Below are positions 58,620 through 64,000 of a DNA stretch of 64,000 nucleotides, in pieces. Origin of the DNA: Guadua angustifolia. Its lineage: Eukaryota; Streptophyta; Magnoliopsida; Poales; Poaceae. The notes beneath the pieces were generated by a model. That model had not been told where the DNA came from. It did not search any database and was given only the letters and a program-made list of their open reading frames with translations. Position 1 is the first letter of the stretch; each line of letters opens with the position of its first letter. The position numbers were made by a program, and so were the translations under genes. The stretch is taken from the NCBI GenBank assembly GCA_036346375.1, contig CM070503.1, forward strand, positions 3,782,001 through 3,846,000. Direction: 5' to 3'.

Positions 58620-61600
58620 TTATTTCTTCATAAGGCAATCCTTGAAGCCCTCCTCCAGTTCTTCTGCATTGATATTCCTGCCTATGAACACAATCTTGTT
58701 GATGCGCGGCTCATTGGGCTCCCACATTCTCTCAGGAGATCCCTGGAAAATGTCATGCACTCCCTGCCCACGGAAAACACACAAGCAATTGAGGTACATG
58801 AATATACACAAAATATAGACAAAAATGACAGCACAACATCTAGAGAGTTGCCCAGCTCATTTAAGCAAATTTGAAAGAAAATTTGGCAAAAGCTTATACA
58901 AGGATTCTGCAAACAGGTCAGAATTTGTCCAGTGATGCTCTAGCACACAAGAACAAAAAAATGTTCTAGATCAGAATAATATAGCAGAAATAAGATCATC
59001 TGCATGCGCATCAAGATATACAACAGATGGTGCTTGGGTGCAGAGACACAGATACACTCGCCAGCAGAGTAGATTGGAGTGATCAAAGATAAAAATGACA
59101 AACAAGAACCTGAAAAGAAAAGACAAGGTGAGTTCTTAAAAACAAACATGTCTTCTAACCAACAAATAAATTTGTAAGATTCTTGGGACCCTGCATATCC
59201 CTTTCCCATATCACTAAAAAAATTATTAATTGGTTAGGTATAAAATGAAAAATTAGGAGTGAACTGGATAAAACCATAGGCTAGGTCAACACAAACCTGA
59301 AAGACAAAGCGCTGAGGCATTCCATTGACAGAAAGTAGTCCCTTCATCCGGTATATGTCATCACTGCGTTCCAGCAGTAGGTTGCCCAACCACATGTCAG
59401 CCTGCATGAGTGCATGTAAAATATTGTCCCAATGTACACAGCCCCATCGTGTGCAGGGCAATAAAAGGTAGGGTCATAGTATTTAGATGTATCGAAGTTC
59501 ATCATATCAATCTTGAGAAAATAGAGCAATGCATGACAAACAATTTCAAGTCTGACCTTTTCAAGATCCATCTCCCCTTCACAAACAATGCTTACAGAAG
59601 AAACACCAGGATCATGGGTGTGATCATGCCCATGATGATCTACAAGAAGCAAACAACATTGAGTTTACTTTTTCTTCATATAACTGAGCACTATGATTTT
59701 TAGATTTTTATATAAGCAAACAAAAAGGGCCAACAGAATTCAGAAACCCTCTAGTGATTAGTTTCCAACATTTCTATTTTTACTGTACCATCTCTTTTCT
59801 GGAACTGCATCCAAGCAGATCAACAATGCACTTTTGTCTCAGTTAACGGATTTTGTTTCCAAGATAAAGAAAGTAACAACAAGAGTCTTACTTCTAATGT
59901 TCCAGATGCCCCTATCAGCAGTGGAGTTTTCTGAAGTCATGAATTCAGTCACATATGAAGATCTAGTGATGTACATGGCACTGTGTACATCACTAGATGA
60001 TTGAATTCATGCTTATGATAAAATGCTTCCATGAATTGACTCATTTATAAAAGGATAGGAAATGAATGGAGATTATATGGATCTAAGATGCTTGTGTGTG
60101 TTCAGTGAGCCTCCAACATGCCATGGAGCCCCTTGGTACGATGTTTTAGGTATTAGTGTAATACATTGTGTAATTTACATAAGATTTAGCATCAGTAATA
60201 TGGAACAGCCTTTTCCTGATGCTAGGAATGTCGCCATTAGTGTATATTGCCATAAGAAAGAGTACAGCACCACATGATATGCAACAGAAAATGAAAAACA
60301 TTTTCCCTTTGGAATGTCCACGTGTTACAGAACAGTACGAATCAAGGGCCAACTTGGAATGTTTCGTTAAAAAAAACACTAGCAATGTTATATATAATAA
60401 CAGATAAGAAAGCCTATAGAGTTCAGGCATGGATCTGTGCTTCTAGAAAATAATCTGTATCTGTATCTATATTAAGACATCAAGCAGGTTTGGCACATAA
60501 TCTTCTTCACTTGTTGCCCTAGTAATTACCTTTCTACAAGAGTTTTACACTTCATAATTTGATGGTAACCATGTTTATGGGTGTATGATAATGTTCCAAG
60601 ATCTACACTCACCATGTTTGTGGTCATGATCATGATGGTGATGATGGTGATCGTGGTCATGATCATGGTGATGTTCATGATCTGCATGGTGGTCTTCATG
60701 TTCTTCAGAGACAGCACTCTCAATCCTGGAACAGACAAAAAAAATCCAATTTCCTTTATTCTCAATATTTCCTGAATTGTGTAAGCTAGAGCAAAATTTG
60801 AAAAAAAAGGGAAGAACCATCTTTCAGCATAGTATATATGCACTGCTTGCTGATTGTGAAAAACCCAACTAAACCAAATAATGACATATTGGCAAATGAG
60901 ATAATTATAAGTATTTAAGCAAGCACAAGAATTAAGAGACGAATAGTACTTCTATGCTATCCCAAACAGTAAATATGTCACCATTTAACAAATAGCTAAG
61001 TTATACTGGATTGATCCATCTATATGTAGAAAAAAAAACTAGAGACTCAAATGCATGTATGATTCATTAGTAGCGTAATTTAAAACAAATTTTGCACATA
61101 TTCCATTTAATACACATACACTAGGTCACATTGCATCCCATCAAGTCACTTGGTCCAAGGACCACAACAATAATAAATTGTGTTGATCTCTCAATGCTAA
61201 CAGATACCACATGCCTGATATTTACTATATTCATGTTTTTAGCATAATGTATCATTTCAGTACGATTGAACAGCTCACATAATTTTGTCCACCACAATAG
61301 CAGTAAATAGTATTGATCTCTCAATGCTCGAAGACACCGTGTGCCTGATATCTACTGTAGTCACACTTTTACCATAATGTATCATGTCATTATGCTTGAA
61401 CAATTCAGATCATTTCATTATGCTATGTATTTATCTCGATATCTTCCTGTCTTTTTCCTTGAGGTAAATGAATGTCCAAAAGACGGTGTTCTCTTTGCAA
61501 AAACAAAAAATCCACACAAAAAAGAAGAAGACAATGACAGAAACGAACCTCTCCAAATCAAAGCCTCCAATTCCAAGCACATAATCCAAATCAACTTTAC

Positions 61601-63678
61601 CATACTCTGCTCGTTTCAAATGAGCCATGCGATTGATACTCTGTATGCACAAAAGGATGATGTTAGAAACAACCGCATGGTAAAAACAAGAGCAAAATGA
61701 ACGCACTGCACTAACCCTTATACGCTCAACCAAGGAAGACACTTCAGGCTCACTAACAAGATCAATCTGCAAGGGAAGTAACAAGAAATTAGATCTTCTA
61801 TTAGCAAGAGCCAAAATAATAGAAAAAGGCTTACTAACTAAACACGCCCTAATATATACAAACCAGCAAGTGTTGGCTACAATAACATTACCTTGTTAAC
61901 TATAATTCTGTCAGCATATGCAATTTGCTGAACTGCCTCATTGACTATACCCTTGGGCTTTACTTCATCCAAATGCAACCTTGCATGCTTTGCATCGACT
62001 AAAGTAACAACACCATCCAGCTTGACATCATTAAAAACTGTGTCTTCTGCATAGAACGTCTGTATTATGGGCGCTGGATTCGCCAAACCTACAAAATAGA
62101 AAAAGAGAGAGTAAGAGGACTTAACGTGCAAAGCAATCAAAGAACAACTAAGAGAAATAAAATTTTGAAAATTAGCATCGAATGATTTTATTAATGACGA
62201 ACAAATGAACAATGTGTATACAATCGAAAAACTAATTTCACAGGCAAATGAGATATCTGAAAGTCAGGCTGATTTTTTAAACTCGAAAAGGTTACATCTT
62301 ACATCTTGAATATTTTCTTGATTATGATGGCAATTCTTGCCAAGTTCCTTACCTGTTGTTTCAATAACAAGATGATCAAACTTGCCCTTCTTCTTGTCAA
62401 CCAATTCACCAATCATACGGACTAAATCACCACGCACAGTGCAGCAAAGGCAACCATTATTTAGCATCATTATGTCCTCAGCTCCAGCAGTTTGTGCAGC
62501 AACTAATGAACCATCGATATCAACTTCTCCATACTGCAATGGAAACCACATCAAAGGTAGATTAAGATGGATTTTTCAGTGTGCAAAGTCTGGCATGTGT
62601 CCAATAATGGAAAACTAACTGCTGCTCAAGCACTTAAATAATAAACATACAACGAAAATTTACTCATATAGGCATACGGTATACCTCATTCTCAATGACA
62701 GCGATCCGCTTTCCATGGTGAGCAGTCAATATGTGATTTAGTAAAGTTGTCTGCAAATAAAAACAAAGCCTGAATATACCAAAGACAGTGATTCATGGTA
62801 ACAAAACCCATTAAACTGAAATAAAGTAACATTATGTACACGATGTTCCATATAAGTCAAAGTGTCAAAGGCGAAAAGCTACATAATTAGATTCTAGTGC
62901 GAAGTGCCCAAAAATGCAAATCCAGATGTACATGCTGGGTGCATGCACTATCTTAACCCTCAAAAGCATGTCAAGATTCGTGCAACGGGTGTTCAATGAT
63001 TAGAACATGGGATGGTGGTTTAAATCTTGAAAAATTGCATCGATCTCGAGGCACATTTAATGGTGGTGATAGTGCATGAACCGCATGTACACGTGTTGAA
63101 AATCCACAATCGCGAAGTGCCTCAAGGTTTCACTAATCCTAGTGCTGAGTTGGTGCTGTTTTGACTTTTTGAGACTGTACTGTAATCCATTTAGCATTTA
63201 GCATTTAAGGTAATAAATACTGCATAATCTGGGAGTGAACAGGAAATGCACAACGATTAACGATATGCTAATCTATCAATATGACGTCAAATATCGCTGC
63301 AGGAGAGCGTGTATACATCGCGGATGCATCATGAGTTCATGACACCCTCATCCGCATAACAGCTACAGATTTTTGGGGCTTGACCTTGCCGGAGCCGAGG
63401 AAGCCGGTGATGATGGTGGCCGGGATGCGGTCGTCGGGCGGGATCATAGTCTCGACACCGGCGCCCTCCTCCGTCGTGGAAGCCGCTGACGCGGCAAAGC
63501 GCCGCCTTGGTCGCCACGACGGTGTCCCCGCTGCAGCCGCCGCCCGCGCGGCATAGAAGGAGCCCGAAGCGGCGCGCAGGCGCATGCGCAGGCGGGGGAG
63601 GGAGGCGGCTCCGCGCGTGGCCACGCCGAGAGCCGCGGCCGTGGAGATGACCGGGGAGACGGAGCAGAGCGCCGCCAT
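58620..63678 (-). CDS. Plastid CobW/ZNG1-family GTP-dependent metallochaperone
   Basis: Ten exons give 441 residues: 63678-63385, 62750-62685, 62533-62353, 62088-61892, 61766-61716, 61640-61549, 60725-60613, 59639-59557, 59401-59297 and 58763-58620. The family (COG0523) uses GTP to hand metal, often zinc, to target proteins. Residues 1 to about 75 are rich in A, R and S with few acids, a chloroplast transit peptide. Walker A GFLGSGKTT spans residues 92-100 and is split by intron 1. Next are IENEYGEVDIDG (switch region), the metal motif CLCC (148-151), HLVIETTG (Walker B region) and NKID (245-248, guanine specificity). A histidine-rich tract (about 300-341) follows, then the C-terminal domain. 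Intron 5 has a GTTAGT donor giving ERIRSINRM. It resembles the plastid clade with Arabidopsis At1g15730/PTAC17. Confidence 0.92.
60613..60725 (-). other. Exon 7 of the CobW gene: histidine/aspartate-rich metal-binding tract
   Basis: The exon encodes HEDHHADHEHHHDHDHDHH and continues in the same style, with more than 15 histidines in 38 residues. The next exon continues with DHHGHDHTHD. Such tracts bind zinc, cobalt or nickel and are known in CobW-family and other metallochaperones. The DNA is a drifting CATGAT/CACCAT repeat, so length may vary between alleles. Confidence 0.85.
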
Positions 63679-63837
63679 GGTTGGGTGTGAGAGCGGGAGT
63701 GGATACTGTGGAAGCGGAAGGGACCAAACGCAGGAAGCGCTCCGGTTGTCTGTGGACTGGACTGGTCTGGAGCGTGCCGAAATTATCTCGGCGCAGCGCA
63801 CGCGCATCACACGTGCGACTAGCTTAAAAGGCCAAAC

Positions 63838-63881
63838 TGGGCCAGGCCTTCTCTTTCGTATTCTTTCATCTTAATTGGGCC
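63838..63881. promoter_or_regulatory. Two TGGGCC motifs upstream of the CobW gene
   Basis: TGGGCC at 63838-63843 and 63876-63881, 160-205 bp before the start codon. Same motif class as upstream of the neighbouring UMP1 gene. Function is inferred from the general role of site II elements. Confidence 0.45.
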
Positions 63882-64000
63882 ATTCGTGCAAGTGAAGCGA
63901 AACTTTGCCGAGATTTGTACTGGATTTTTCTGAAAACTTCAAACTACGAACGCGATTAGTGAAACTGCACCGGATGTTTGGAACATTTTAGAAGTTTCAC

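Noticed and set aside
63337..63810. Upstream start for the CobW protein (frame open to 63810)
   Set aside because: The extra N-terminal part is not needed; the ATG at 63678 gives a typical transit peptide and good context (GCCATGG complement region).

Overview
The window is nuclear DNA of a grass (Poaceae). Genes have many introns with GT-AG borders and GC-rich first exons. They are separated by dense nested transposons of grass type: CACTA, Mutator-like and hAT MITEs, a PIF/Harbinger element, solo LTRs, LINE remnants and Helitron-like pieces. I cannot name the species. Five intact protein-coding genes could be reconstructed exon by exon, each giving one uninterrupted frame. All coordinates and frames were read by eye.

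Layout. 1-7.6 kb is a gene-free repeat field with a complete hAT element (5049-5889). 7626-20377 is a full-length CACTA transposon with matching termini and an AAA target duplication. It carries two decayed transposase genes on the minus strand (TNP2-like 18.8-15.7 kb, TNPA-like 12.1-10.5 kb). A truncated second CACTA follows from 20592. 22953-26934 (+) is a type I vacuolar H+-pyrophosphatase (8 exons, 764 aa); a 312-bp Mutator-like MITE sits 46 bp upstream of its TATA box. 27.4-33 kb is a graveyard of LINE pieces, a FatB thioesterase fragment, a LEA-like pseudogene, an unassigned exon, a solo LTR and a hAT MITE. 34905-38762 (+) is a calcineurin-B-like EF-hand protein (6 exons, 175 aa). 39437-40321 is a PIF/Harbinger element. 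41183-45366 (-) is a heparanase-like GH79 glycosidase (9 exons, 543 aa) with a 609-bp Mutator-like MITE in intron 4. 45.4-54.2 kb is repeat-rich and apparently gene-free, with a hAT element at 49169-49880. 54169-54875 is a solo LTR. 55540-57630 (-) is a proteasome assembly factor UMP1 (4 exons, 140 aa). 58620-63678 (-) is a plastid CobW/ZNG1-type metallochaperone GTPase (10 exons, 441 aa).

The five genes do not form one pathway; they are ordinary cellular genes spaced by transposons. The most unusual structure is inside the 12.75-kb CACTA. The repeat unit that fills its termini is also amplified in the middle of the element, next to what looks like the leader of the second transposase gene. 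A roughly 350-bp foldback module is present twice, once upstream of each transposase gene. This suggests a modular, duplicated control region.
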